Shown piece after piece: positions 26,619 through 39,437 of a DNA stretch of 64,000 nt; the stretch's first letter is position 1; every line of letters begins with the position of its first letter. Location of the stretch: NCBI GenBank assembly GCA_025786725.1, contig JAHLTZ010000006.1, positions 496,001-560,000 on the forward strand, in the 5' to 3' direction. The stretch comes from Syncephalis fuscata. Its lineage: Eukaryota > Zoopagomycota > Zoopagomycetes > Zoopagales > Piptocephalidaceae. A model generated the notes under the pieces. It was given only the letters and a program-made list of their open reading frames with translations, ran no database searches and was not told the DNA's origin. The translations under genes and the position numbers were made by a program.

Positions 26619-29600
26619 ATGGTTACGGGTGACAAGTCAAAGCGACGCTCTGGTGTCGGTTTTGTACCAGCACAGCGTTTAAAGCGTGCATCTCGTCTAC
26701 GCATTCAAGTGTCCAATTCTTCACTTAAAAATAGTATAAAGGCAAAGTTACAAGATGTCACTAATAGTGGTAGCCATAATGGATATAATAGCGGCCAAAA
26801 CAACCATGGTCAATATAATAACCGCGATAGTTATAGCAATAGCGCATCTGGTCGCGGCGAGTTAACCGAACTTACTCGTCTTATGTTGACCCGTCCCCCG
26901 CCATATCCTGCTTCACCACTACCATTAACAGGTATTATACGCAATGAGTCATTTACAAAAACTAGAGGACAGAAAATGAAACAACTTGTTAACAAATTAA
27001 GTGCCAATACATCAACAAGTGGTTATGGGACTGAAAATAACGGCCAACTACCACCTAAAGGATTGGTTGAAGTATCTCAATGTACACTAAGATTACTTGA
27101 ATTGCTAAAATCCACCGAGATTGTTCAACCAGCATCCACACATAAACCATGGTAATTATAATTATACTATTAATATTAGTATATTTATTATTAATATATC
27201 TATATAGGTTATTGTCACCACCTAATGCAGTAACATCAACATTGGCATCAGCAGAAATACAGGCAGCAACACATAAAGGACCATCACCTACCACACCTAT
27301 AAGTACTCGGGCACGTCGACCATCATTAACACCAGTGCCTAATTTCTTACCTAAAGCACCTGTTCAGTCTTCTACATTTTCATCTTCTCATGAACAACAA
27401 CAACAACAGACATCTACAGATGCTGCAGAGTCGGTATTATCTATGAACTTGTTATTAAATATACAGCGTATTATTGAAGGACTTGTACTAGGCGAATGTC
27501 TTTATCCTTTACCTTCATTGAATACATCTACATTGAATACGGCAGATCAACGACTACCACGTATGGGCAGTAGTAGCAAAAATAACAGTGGCAATATAGA
27601 CTGGACACAACAGCCATGGCGATTACAACGAGCAGTTATAGAAATAGCCCGTGAACTAGCACTACGTGGTACTCCTAATGTACTAGATGCTATTCTACCC
27701 GGTCTATTGATGTTTAAAGAAGAGAACAAAAATCATATACTTGATTTTATAGATTACTTATTAAAAGAAGCTCAGACCGAGACGCATCACTATGCAAGTG
27801 AATGTAGTAAGTAGTCTGCCTATTCAACAGTATCAATGACTAATAGATATAATGTATTCCAGTACTCCAACAATCATTGGATGATCCAAATCGATCTAGT
27901 CTGGCTATTCCAGTGAATACAAAGAATACACAAACTACAGCAGTATCTACTAATGTTCTAAGTATAGCTTTATTACATGACTATACTCATTCACTATTCC
28001 AGCCTTTACTATCAACACTGTTAAATGCTATTTTCCAGCCAGATCCATCAAGTAAAAGACCGTCATTTATAGGCAAATCAGCGAGTATATCGGCATTTAC
28101 ACAACGTTGTTTCGACCTACTTGAACGATTGAGTCATCGATGGTCCGGTATGCCTCTGGGTTTAATTCAAGTAGCAGCTCAAAGTGATCACAGTCGAGTG
28201 ATGCGAGGCAGTCTCGATCTATTACAACGAGGTTGGCCATGGGCTATGGGTCATTTTAGTGTAGCGGCCCCATTAACCTACTATCTTGATGAGGAGAGTG
28301 AAGTTATTACCGAAGAGTCCACCAAACCTCCATTTCACCATTATATACCTTGGTGGTTTAATAATGATTCATTAATGGACTGTGATTACTGTGAAGACCA
28401 TGTTACCGGTATGGGTGCATGGTGTACAGGCTGTTTAACAGCTATTCATATTGAATGTCTAGCTTATATGGGATTGCCTTCTAGATCCTATTCATATAAG
28501 AATCAATACGGTAGATTACAAACCTCGCAAATTATTGCGTGTCCATTAATGGTGCAGGGACAATTAATACCCAAGGATCTTGTGCCTCAGCGATCCTCAA
28601 ATGATCATAATTGGCTAGCCTGTCATCTATTTACACTTGTGGGATGTGCCGATTGCCATCGACCATTGTGGGGCACATCTCGTCAAGGTTATTATTGTAA
28701 ACAGTGTGGTCGCTGTATTCATACTGAATGTTACAATACTCGAACAAGTAAAGACGGTGAATCATGCCATAGTCCTGTTACCATGAATACTTTTATGATC
28801 GACTCTAGTTATCTACCAACCGATCTATCTACTTGGTATAGACTTGATTCCGTACAAGATAAAAGAAGTAGCGGTTTTAATGAGATGGAAATACAAATCA
28901 AATATAATCAATTACAGTTACAGCAAAGTATGTTGGAAATCGGTCTTGAAATGACCTCTATTATTATTATTGATAATGATAATACAAATTTACCTCGTCA
29001 CCATAACGATAACAAGAAGGAAGAAAACATTTTGACGGTTGAAATTGATCGCCTAATGTCATCACTATCAACTGGTACTATGGACTCGGTATCAAGTATT
29101 CTTTATAATTATCAACATCTAAGTTCAATTACTGATCAATTAAAGAATACACTTCTTATGGAAGATATTCAATCAGGACTAGTTACACCAATGGAAGCAG
29201 ATTTTCCCGTAACTAGTCATCAATGGCTTGTTACAACAATGGCCAAATTATTAGGCATTTCTAAATCCATGGCTGAACAATTGCTCGATCAAATGGTATT
29301 AATGGGCAAGATTGACTATGAACATTTATATTTGGCCCAAAAGTCAACGATCGAAACCGATCGTGTCTATTACTTTCCACTGCCATCACAAATAGATCAA
29401 ACGATGACACTTGAATGTTTAGTACATATTATAGAAGTCAGTCTACAAGATATTCATTTATCAATGAATGAAATGGGACTGGCCTTACTAGCGCGTACCA
29501 ATAACTACTATCACAATACTGATAGTAGCAATAGTAGTGGTAGTAGTAGTAGTATGCCATTCTTTTATCATCGATTAATGAAAGCCGTTATTTATTGGGC

Positions 29601-32600
29601 CTGTGAAGAATCAGATCGATTGGAGCAATTACATACAGATCTTACGACAGTGGGTTCTCCTAGACATCGCGTATTTGGTCTACCTCAGATATCATCGAGT
29701 ACCGCGGCGACTGTTGCCCATTCACCTTCTGATTTATCGATGGGAGCCACTGCTTATGTTAAATGTCGACATCAATTATGTACACGATACATTAAGCGAT
29801 GGATGTATACTAATTATGAACGGAATGCTGAACAATTCAATCAGTATGTTATTGAATATATCGATTTATGGTGTCGTTCATCAGATACAGCGCCTAGAAT
29901 GCCCGGTCGTCGATCTATACCGACTAAAATGGGTGCAGGCGCGCCGGCCAATACACTTGTGCCATTTGGTCGTCGTCTTGAAATACTATTAAGATTTAGA
30001 ACGAATCATTTACTATTTGATTCATTTGAAAGTTTATTTACTCAATGGATCGATTATTCGGTAAAGCGATTAAATACACTAGATTGTTTTGGATGGACGG
30101 TAATTGACTAAACGAATAGTTTTATATAGTTACTAATAGTATTGATGGTGTAGAATCATACAATAACCAATGTATTGCCTGTACAGCGTGTATTTGGTGA
30201 AGGTCGCTATCGACGTATGAGTAATACGTTAATGTTTAGTGTTGATGGACAACCAAACTTTCTTTCTTTAAACGATACAAAATTACTTATATACCAAGGA
30301 GATATTAATGTAATAGTCTCACGCTTAGCCTTTTTGCAAATGTCTGGGTAAGTAATATGATGAATACTTGTAACGATACTGATCTTTGTTACTATATTTT
30401 ATTAGATTGCCATTGACTATTAAGGTGCTTCGATGGTTGGGCCAACAATTAGCTGAACATAAGCATAAGCTATCACCAAGTAATGCCGTTCATAGTGTTT
30501 TACTTTTATGGCGTAGTTTACTTGCATCGGGTGATCAATATAGTATATTACAAGAAAATATTTTACCTATTTATGTAGCTGCACTACATACTGGACAGAT
30601 TAACTATCTGCGTTCTGTTAATGAAGATGAAGATGCACCTATTCAGCCAGAGTAAGTTACAGTATTATTATATGTAGTTAAATATATAACAATTAATACA
30701 CTGAATATAGGAGCCGTCTTTTATTCCATGGTATTCTTGCTTTAATGCTTTGTATTTGTGGCTGTCTACCAGAAGAAGTAGATGCATTAGAACTATTGCC
30801 ACCTGTTCAATCGCAATGCGTGTAAGTGGTAATCAGTTACTAAAACAATTTGATACTTATTTAACTATTATATGTATATTTATATTTATAATAGTATTCC
30901 AGAGATACGATTACCAGAGACACCTAATGTTATACAATTAACAGATAGAACACCTATTGTACAACCATTACTTGATTTTATTCATTTAACCCGACTTGAC
31001 GATGTTTATGTAACCATTCAGACTGTGGATGTACTTGTTAAACATGGTCGACGTATTGCTCAACTATCGTCATTTATGCGTAGTGTACAGCCAAAGTTAT
31101 TGGCACGGTAAGTATGATGACTATTATAATTGTAATTATAATTATTAATACATTATTATTAGTACATGGTCAGCGATGCAAACTATGAATTCATCTTTAA
31201 TAGAGTTTATTCTACCGGTGTTTTTTGCTTTAATCGATGCAGAACAAGCTTATTTCTATGAATTTATCAAACAATCATTTTGGGAGACTTGGGAATTAAG
31301 GTTTGTTGTTAGCAATCTCATTATTATTACTATTTGGTATTAATATATTATAATAGATATCAAGCATTAGATTCAACTTATGGCCTATTTATTAAACTAA
31401 CAGATAATTATATTGAACAATTTAGCGATAATTTATGTCAGCTTGGATTTATTGTAACTCAAATGGTTCAATGTTTATGGGATACGGAAGTAAGTGTTAA
31501 CAGTTTTACTACATTGGCTATAACAAGTTTAGGTAATGGTGGCCATTAAATCACGTACATTATTTGAAACGATGCCTGCACCGACACGAGCCATTACTTT
31601 CCGTTGTTGGAATGATTACTTTTCCAAAGCAGATTCTACTGAACAAAGTAGTATTTGCCAAGTAATGATACGCGTAGCGACAGCATTTCCTAGTTGGCCT
31701 AGTAAGTTGTGTATTAAAGGATAAAAGGGAATATTTATATTAATAGTGGTTTAAATAGTACTTAAATGGTCTATTTTACTTGATGGATTGGCCAATCATT
31801 TACCTCCTATTAAGATAGGGGTAAGTTAGTTGATATATACTTAATAATTTAATTGTAATAATTGTAATAATAATAATAATAATAATAGGGAATGGGAGGA
31901 AATCAAACAACAACTTCCGATGCTTCATTATCTGATTCATGGACACCATCTAATGAAGAAAATATTCCGGTAATTAAACAACTAATGTTAATATTATATA
32001 GTATAATAACTAATAACTATAATAATTGATATATAGACATTTCTACTTACACTTGCCTATCGTATGCTAGCCCGTAAAGTGCCTATTCCTGCCTCTGACC
32101 TATGTACACTTAAATACCTTACTTTGATACAAATGGGTTTCCGTGACTGTTTTGTACGACGAAGAACCCAAGATGTGCAATTCGGTCGACTTGACTTTGA
32201 TCCTCGTGATTTACGTCAACGGGCGGTTATACAAGTATGCGTGGCAGGCATGAATGAATTACTTGATATCTACCATATTTCTCGTACGGGTGTTGAGTTA
32301 CGTGAAAATAGCGATATTCATGAAGATGAAATTATTGGTACATCTTTCATCGATATCCTACTACAGCTATATAATTCACAAGTGGATCTTACTCAATTGG
32401 AAGATACTATGCTACGTACCTGGATAGAATCTGTTACTTTAATTACTCACAAGGTAATTAGACTAGCCAGTTAATTAATTAACTAACTAACTAACTAACT
32501 AACTATTTATCTATTAGTGTAATGTTAATGATTCAACACGAATGGACGAGATTGCCGATATTGTTAAACAATTAGCTCTATTACTTGATGGGCCTATATC

Positions 32601-35071
32601 GGCCGATAACCAGCTTCTTATTATCTCTACATTCTCGCTGGTTCTCCACCATGCACCTAACATTATTGCTGCGGCTCTATGGCGTGTTGTGTGTTGTGTT
32701 GGTGCCTTACTAACCCGTCTACGTAATCATACGCATAATACACTATTTAACAAGGCTCGCTACTTTTTATCACGAGCTATTTGTAAATTTAGTGATAGTG
32801 GTATCTTTTTATTAATATTTAAGGTAAGATAGAATGGCACCAATGGTAATGACACCTATCTAATCTAATGATATAATAGAATTCTCCAGCCCCTGGTTAT
32901 ATGATTGATAGTGTTGAGCAATTATCGCCGGATATTGACATGTTATTTGTTTTAAAGACAGTCATTACCGATATTGAACGGCATCCACCGGATGATTACA
33001 AATCAAGTACACCTTTACGTGAGAAACCGGTACAAGATGTACTTACACGTATTTTTACGTTAAAGACACTTGAAAAGTCTGGTGTCTCACGGATATTGTA
33101 TAATATGAGTCGTTACATTAAAGTAACTTATCCACTACCATTTAGTGATCATTTAGCGACTGGTAAGTTTTAATTATTTTATCCATTTATTTATATTAAA
33201 GCGATTCATTATTAGAATATATCAGTTTTCTTAATCGATTGGCACGTCATACTGCTAATTGGGATCCGGTGGAGTTTAACATTATACCTGTATTGTCATC
33301 AGCTGCAGTAATTCTACAAGAACATCCATATCATTTTGAGGTAATATATATATATATATATATAAGTAGTTATATCCATTCTATACTAATTATATTATTA
33401 TTATTATTGTTGTTGTTACTTTAGACTATGATTAATGCTTCAATGACTATATTTCGACATTCATTACAACGATTTGAACTGTCACGCACTGTAATGATTA
33501 ATATGATTATGGCATTCCGTCAATTATCAAAGAATATGCCATCACATCAAGGACATCCAAAAGAGAATCCATTTGCTTCATGTATTCTTACTGAGGTTGA
33601 GTCGCGATTAATTGGTCGTTCACGTATGTTGGCTTCAACGGCTGCTAATTGTATTGAGGTAAAATTAGACATTGAAATTAACTAATTGATTAATTATTAC
33701 TAAAACAATTTATAGCTTATTACACTTGATATGCAAGGCACGGTATATCTAGGTGAAGAGAGACTAAAGGCTAAACTACTATTTAATTGCTCATTAACCG
33801 ATATTTGTCGATGTGCTGCACAATATCTACGTCAACCACTATTGCTAATCGATAATGAAAGCAATTTACGCTTAGCCACGACACAATTGCTTGTATTTAA
33901 CATGGAATACAATGGCATGCAAGTAACAGAATTTCTACAAGATAATGTAAGTGTTTACTACAATTAATAAAATGTAATGTTATATTAATGATGTCTATTA
34001 GAATAATGTTAAAGGCGCATTGCAAGCACTATGTTGGCTATGTATCGCTACACTGGCCACTGATTCTATAGTCATGTATCGTACATTATTGGGTGCTCAG
34101 CGTATTGCTTCATTGCTTACACTTGCCTTTTCTGCCGGTCATGGCCCTGAATTTAATAGTATTTCACGATTTGGATTTATTGCCGTTAAAGCTTTATCGT
34201 TGATGTATTGCCGTATTGCCGTTGTACCTCATCTACTTAATTCGAATCTTGATGCATTCGCCGAAGGTGAAAATAGTCTTTGGCAAGAAGTATGGCCGGT
34301 GCTAAAAGATCAGTTAATTATTCTATTTAATCCAATGTTTCAACATGGTGCCATTGATTCGGTAAGTAGAAACTATTATAAATTTATTAATAAATATAAG
34401 CCAATTACTGATTTGTTATTGTTATTATTAGAATGTTGAAAGTATGTGGCATGATTTTATTGATATGATTGTTTTCCTACAACGAGCAAATGCACATGGG
34501 CTTTCCATCTATGCGGAACAATGGCCGCTATTACTTGACAAATTCATGGAACGGGTATGTGTTTGCACAGTTATTACTGTTGCTATAATATACGAATACG
34601 TCTAATTAAATACGTCTATTATTGTGGATATATTAATAGCAACGAGAACAAATGGGTGCTGTCGACGCCAAAGTATCTAACGCTCGTCGCGGCATGGATG
34701 AACCGCCGTCAGAACAACGACTTGATGTACTATTGGAACGACTGCTTACCGAGTTGATTCGTGTATCGGTATTGGCCGGTCAATCTACAACGACACCTAA
34801 TGCAGGAACTACGACGACCATAGGCTCGACAGGAATGAGCATGGGAGGATCGAAGGGCGGTTCAAGTTCAAATGCCGCTATCAATCTTACCACTTCGTTG
34901 AGTAGTAGTGGTGGTATAACACTTGGCAGTGTTACAGCTATGCCATCTATTATGCGGTCACGTAGTCTTAGTAATCCTACTCATTCGAGTGAACGATCCA
35001 TATCTGGTGGATTTATGAATTTGACAGTACCCCGATCACAGGGTCGTAGTGGTATTAAGAAACCCACTTGA
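26619..35071 (+). CDS. Giant C1-zinc-finger, helical-repeat scaffold protein; possible UNC80/UNC79-like
   Basis: Twenty-one exons join without any frame break into 2,397 codons, from the ATG at 26619 to the TGA at 35069. The first exon is basic and Asn/Ser-rich. Residues about 549-680 hold two cysteine/histidine fingers. The second matches a C1 (phorbol-ester type) finger: H-x12-C-x2-C, then LWGTSRQGYYCKQCGRCIHTEC. The rest is a long series of amphipathic helices of HEAT/ARM character, without kinase, GTPase-activating, RING or membrane motifs. The C terminus is a Ser/Gly-rich tail. Large scaffolds of this layout include the UNC79/UNC80 partners of NALCN/Cch1 sodium-calcium channels. I suggest that only as a hypothesis, from architecture. 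Exon 3 (27863-30099) is the largest. Several introns carry AT microsatellites. Confidence 0.85.
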
Positions 35072-35252
35072 TCCTACATCATTACACTAGATTATAGATG
35101 GATAATAAAGCGATGTAACAGCCTAATACTATAAAATGTAAAGATAGATATTTATTAAAAGATAGAACCGACTCTCTTCCCTTCAATCCTATAGTGTTAT
35201 ATAGTCATGAATACACCTGTGTCGTATACGTGTGCTATCCTTTCTCTTTTGA

Positions 35253-35483
35253 CTAATAATTGCCATTAGATTCGGCGGCATGCCAGTCAATAGCGTAGCA
35301 AACATAAGGACGATAGTTCTTGTCGTATAAGCTCAAGTGCTGCATTTCTTCTAGATCATCGCTGGTTGCATCCGCTTTCTGTCGGTGCTTTCCTTCCAAA
35401 TAGCCGTAAAGTCGATCAAGCGTCTTTTCCACCTTATCAATATGATTTGGATGAGGCTATGGAGCAATTAACATATGTTAATA

Positions 35484-35515
<32 letters not shown>

Positions 35516-36984
35516 CAAGTTACCTTAATAACACCGGCCATATAGTCGGATGATAGGCCGTAACGAAGAACCGATTCAACATAGGTTCGAATAAATTTTA
35601 CATGTATCCATGATGCAAATACTTCGCCAAAATTAATATTGCACCATTCAAAAAGAGATGCCTTATAGATAGGATCCGTATAAGTTACAATAATAAATAA
35701 ACATGCAAACTTACATTAAGTGCACGCTTTGTCGCTTCAAGTTCGGCCAATTCTTGACGATCACGTTGTAGTTGCGATTCATCAAATTGAAACTCGCGTG
35801 TAATGAATCTATTTTACTTTATTAATAGCTGCCATTAGTCTTTTATAAGATTTACTTACTTTTCTTCTCGGCATTTATTTGTAAACTCAGCGACAGACTT
35901 TTGCAGCAACACCACGCTATACAATCCGTATTCCGCGTCCTCTTGAATAAGTCTGTATAATTCATTCATCAGCCTAATGGTACCAATATTGTCAAATAGT
36001 ACCTACACTGATGAACGAGGTACAACACCAAACACGAGTTTTTCATATTTGGCTTGCCATTCTTTAGATAGATTACTAAGTGATCATTTAATTATATAAT
36101 CTTATAAACCATTGAAATAATTACCGTGGTACAGCAACAAAAACCGTTTGCAAATACTCGGAATCTGTGATACAGTCTTCTTGTTTAACAATACCAACTA
36201 GACTACGTACAGCTAGATTGCCACTAAATAATAATAATAATATGCTGTTTGTTAGTGGGGAATCGTAATAGCATTAAATATTTACGTTTGTTTGCGTTCC
36301 AGATTTTGCACCGATCCTTTTACATTGTTAAATTGGGTGATTTTAGTTTTTAATGCTGAATCAACATTGCCAACCGACTAAATATACATTATTCTATTAA
36401 AAAGTGGCCAATACACTATAGCTGATAAATAACTTACCTCTGCTATCATTACAACTATATCTTTCAATGGACGATCTGGACGATATTTCGTTGTATTCCA
36501 TTGAAAAGTCTTAACGTAATGATCCACCGATTCTAAATATGACGTATTATTATAATATATCAATGATGGAGTTAATGATAGCTACTATTACTTACTGTCA
36601 TAGACTGTCAAGTGTAGACTTAGATGCTTTCTTTCTTCACCAAGTAGATTTCCAAGTGTATCGGCCAGTTTGTTGGCCGTTGCTTCAAGTGCTTGGTCGT
36701 ATTTGACGAGCTCGTCCGATAATGTCATAAGACCGTCTAGTGACCCAGTCTATATATTTTATTCAGTTCATTTTATTATTAGTTTACGCTTCTATTTTAA
36801 CATTGTCCAATCTATTCACCTTGAATGACGGAAACTTAAGGGCGCACGTCTCAGCATACTCTGTGGGCTCCTCAGCAATGCTGCGACGTAGCTGGTGCCA
36901 CGATTGCACCCTATCCTGTTCCGCTTGACCAGTGCTTGAATTGCCGGCGTTTACCGGCACGGAAATAAGCCAGTACTGCGGCAT
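35253..36984 (-). CDS. VMA5: V-type proton ATPase subunit C
   Basis: Peripheral V1-sector stalk subunit that couples and reversibly disconnects V1 from Vo in vacuolar and endosomal proton pumps. The ATG at 36984 gives MPQYWLISVPVNAG, the family's usual start. About ten exons follow in phase on the minus strand; the first is 36984-36820. Recognisable blocks: LDGLMTLSDELVKYDQALEA, FQWNTTKYRPDRPLKDIV, YLQTVFVAVPRN, YEKLVFGVVPRSS, EDAEYGLYSVVLLQKSV, ASLFEWCNINFGEVFASWIH with FIRTYVESVLRYG, and a C-terminal YAIDWHAAESNGNY before TAG at 35253. The 3' end is convergent with the giant scaffold gene, 181 bp apart. A 26-bp TA run (about 35487-35513) sits in the last intron. Confidence 0.94.
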
Positions 36985-37684
36985 GATGATGGCAGTAGTA
37001 TAGATAGTAGATTTGTTAAAGAGCAAGGATTGTAAATAAACAGCTATAGCTTGTGTTTGATAGACGATAGAGCAATGTAACAAGCTAGGAACGAAAAGAG
37101 GAACGATAATGTTGGCGTCACCTGTTCAAGCAGGTAGAGGTCACCTGAATTAAAGCGTTTTCGTCATCATTTTTATATTGCTATTATTAGTATTGTGTTA
37201 TGTGGTGATGATGATGCTGAAAATTAGCGTATCATAATTGCTATTACTATTACTATTGTGTTATTATTATACACACTATTTAGTATTCAAATAATTATAG
37301 TGTATTTTAATAAAGGTGACAGCACGTACACCTCGATATTTATTCATTATTTCTACAATCGTTCAAACTATAGAAAAGCACAACAATAAAACGATGATAG
37401 AGATTGGTAGCATGAATAGTTGTAGCAAAAAATAAAATAAACACTCAGTGCCTAGGTATTTGAAGCAGTTGTTGGTTCATTGATGTTAAATAACAGCCAT
37501 TTCTAATAAGTGGCCAATTCGAGTCATGTTATTAGTCTACGGATTTATTAGAACTAGTAGCAGTAATAACAACAAGGATAGAATAATAGACAATCTTTGA
37601 TCTATTGGCTATTATTTGATTTATGCTATTATTTGGCAACGATTTAAAATTACTATAATAAAGTACAAGTTAGTTATTAAATTT
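36985..37684. other. Intergenic region between VMA5 and the repeat-precursor gene
   Basis: AT-rich, holding the VMA5 promoter side (36985-37200) and the 3' side of the repeat-precursor gene. It contains short TGATGA and ATTACT runs near 37205-37265. No gene or RNA seen. Confidence 0.5.
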
Positions 37685-38617
37685 CTAAATTATTAATCTG
37701 CGTACCTGAGCAGAAGGGCGGATAGAACGACGAGCAGTCTGAGTCACTCTTCCGTTGTCTCTGACCGTTTCTATTACATTAAGATTGTTGGCGGCCTTAA
37801 TGTTGCTTGCTCTGACGGTAATCAAATCAGCTCGTCGGACATTTTGATTAAGACGGCCGTTATCGCGTACAGTTTCCAAAACATTGACATTGTTTAATGC
37901 ACGAAGATTTCGCAAATCGACTGTAGCCAAGCCATCACGACGCACGTTTTGATTTAATTGACCATTATCACGTACAGTCTCCACGGCGTTGATGTTATTG
38001 GCTGCACGGAGATTTCTTAGATCAACTGTGGCCAAACCATCACGACGAACATTTTGCGTAACGCGACCGTTGTCGCGTACGGTTTCTAAAACACCGAGAT
38101 TGTTCAATGCGCGGAGATTGTTTAAATCAAGGGTAAGTAGACCGTCACGACGTACATTTTGCGTAACACGGCCATTATCACGTACAGTCTCCACGGCATT
38201 GATATTATTGGCTGCACGGGCATTCGGAGCATTTACAGTGATAAGGTCGGCACGACGCACGTTCTGGTTCAGTTGGCCTTGATCGCGTACAGTTTCCACT
38301 GCGTTGACATTATTTAATAAACGAAGGTTCTGAGCACGTAGAGTGATAAGGTCATCACGACGTACGTTCTGATTTAATCGACCATTATCGCGTACAGTCT
38401 CCACAGCGTTGATGTTATTGGCTGCACGGAGATTTCTTAAATCAACTGTGGCCAAGCCATCACGACGAACAAGCTAGATGGGAAGTACATTAGCTACTAA
38501 ATTATTATACAACAAAGCATTAATAAATACCCTTTGGTTCACATTTAGCACTGTTGGTGCTGCATTGCTGACGGCTACAAGTAGAGCAACAACCAAAAAA
38601 ATAGATTTGATTTGCAT
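37685..38617 (-). CDS. Secreted precursor of seven 35-residue repeats ending in Arg-Arg (Kex2-processed-repeat-protein-like)
   Basis: Two exons (38617-38531 and 38473-37685) encode 291 residues. Exon 1 is almost exactly the signal peptide (MQIKSIFLVVALLVAVSNA, cleavage before APTVLNV). Exon 2 is LVRR, then seven tandem 35-residue units starting D/A-G/D-L and ending NVRR or TARR, then a short tail with another VRR. A typical unit begins DGLATVDLRNLRAANNINAV and ends ETVRDNGRLNQNVRR. Every junction is Arg-Arg, a dibasic site for Kex2-type Golgi proteases, so the chain could be cut into seven related ~33-residue peptides. This is the layout of fungal Kex2-processed repeat proteins. The alternative is a structural repeat (beta-solenoid-like) not cut at all. 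No cysteines occur in the units. Unit function is unknown. Confidence 0.85.
37727..38461 (-). repeat. Seven-unit 105-bp tandem coding repeat
   Basis: The units are exactly 105 bp: 38461-38357, 38356-38252, 38251-38147, 38146-38042, 38041-37937, 37936-37832 and 37831-37727. Unit length never varies. Variation falls at the fourth to fourteenth residues of a unit and near the NGRLNQ/NGRVTQ stretch, while ETVRD and the terminal RR are constant. This suggests purifying selection on the core plus repeat turnover. Confidence 0.93.
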
Positions 38618-39437
38618 AATTTCGAAAAATAATAGATGTTGTGTGATGAAAGTATTAACGAATAATAGCCAGTCAAGCTAAATAACGGACGACAGTTTGC
38701 GCAGTTTTGTTTAAAAGATTCTAGAAATGATTGCGAATTGAATATGATTTAAGCGCAGAATAGAAAGCAGTCAAAACTATTGGAATAACAAAACGCTGCA
38801 GTAAAAGAACGCGAGATGAGATGATTGTCGAATAAAGCGAGGCTATGTTGCAATTCCTCTTTATAGTAAAATTGTAGTATTTACAAACTACTTATCGCAT
38901 ATAATTGTATCGGCGGAAGTGTACAAGTGTTAGTAACATTGAAAACTGTATCATTAGCATTGCTAATGATACAGTCGTCAATCCAGAAACCATTTGGCGG
39001 AGCTTCATGCACAGTAAATCGTACGCGATTGCAAGTCACATTAGGTGTGGTGCCACGCCCCTTTAATTAATAAACTACCACGTGCACAACGCACGCACTT
39101 GGCACTGGCTATTTGCCATCAGGGGAAGCAAAGCGATTTATAGCTCATCATTGCGCATCATTGTTTTATGATCGTTGTTAAAAGGGGAAAGAGCATAAGA
39201 GCCACGGTAGCATCTTTATGTATAAACTCTATATTTGTTGCAGTACAGTGCAGCGATGTTCCGTGTAAGCTGCCATAATAGTGACATGAATTAAATTGTG
39301 CAATAATAATTGGATACATATCATTTTTATAAAACATTTTATTAAATAAACAAACAGATAAAAAGCGAATAGTGTACGTGAAGGCTGCCAAGCTATAATG
39401 CTATTGGAATAAATTGTAAGCTAGCTACAATCTATAA
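38618..39437. other. Intergenic region upstream of the repeat-precursor gene
   Basis: It holds the promoter of the repeat-precursor gene and the 3' end of the next secreted-protein gene. Features: the 29-bp perfect palindrome at 38946-38974, a CCACGTG E-box-like site near 39079, and a short GC-richer tract from 38975 to 39120. No supported gene. Confidence 0.55.
38946..38974. promoter_or_regulatory. Perfect 29-bp palindrome, candidate regulatory site
   Basis: CTGTATCATTAGCA, one central base, then TGCTAATGATACAG: the 14-bp arms are exact reverse complements. It lies about 330 bp upstream of the repeat-precursor start codon. Perfect arms with a 1-bp centre suit a dimeric DNA-binding protein or a strong cruciform. 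A protein-binding role is inference. Confidence 0.55.

Noticed and set aside
33341-33364. TA dinucleotide runs (also about 35487-35513 and 18736-18754) as functional elements
   Set aside because: Ordinary microsatellites in introns and spacers of an AT-rich genome.
37989-38282. 97-codon plus-strand frame opposite the secreted repeat precursor
   Set aside because: Same cause: antisense of 105-bp in-frame repeats. The minus strand has the signal peptide, intron and full-length frame.
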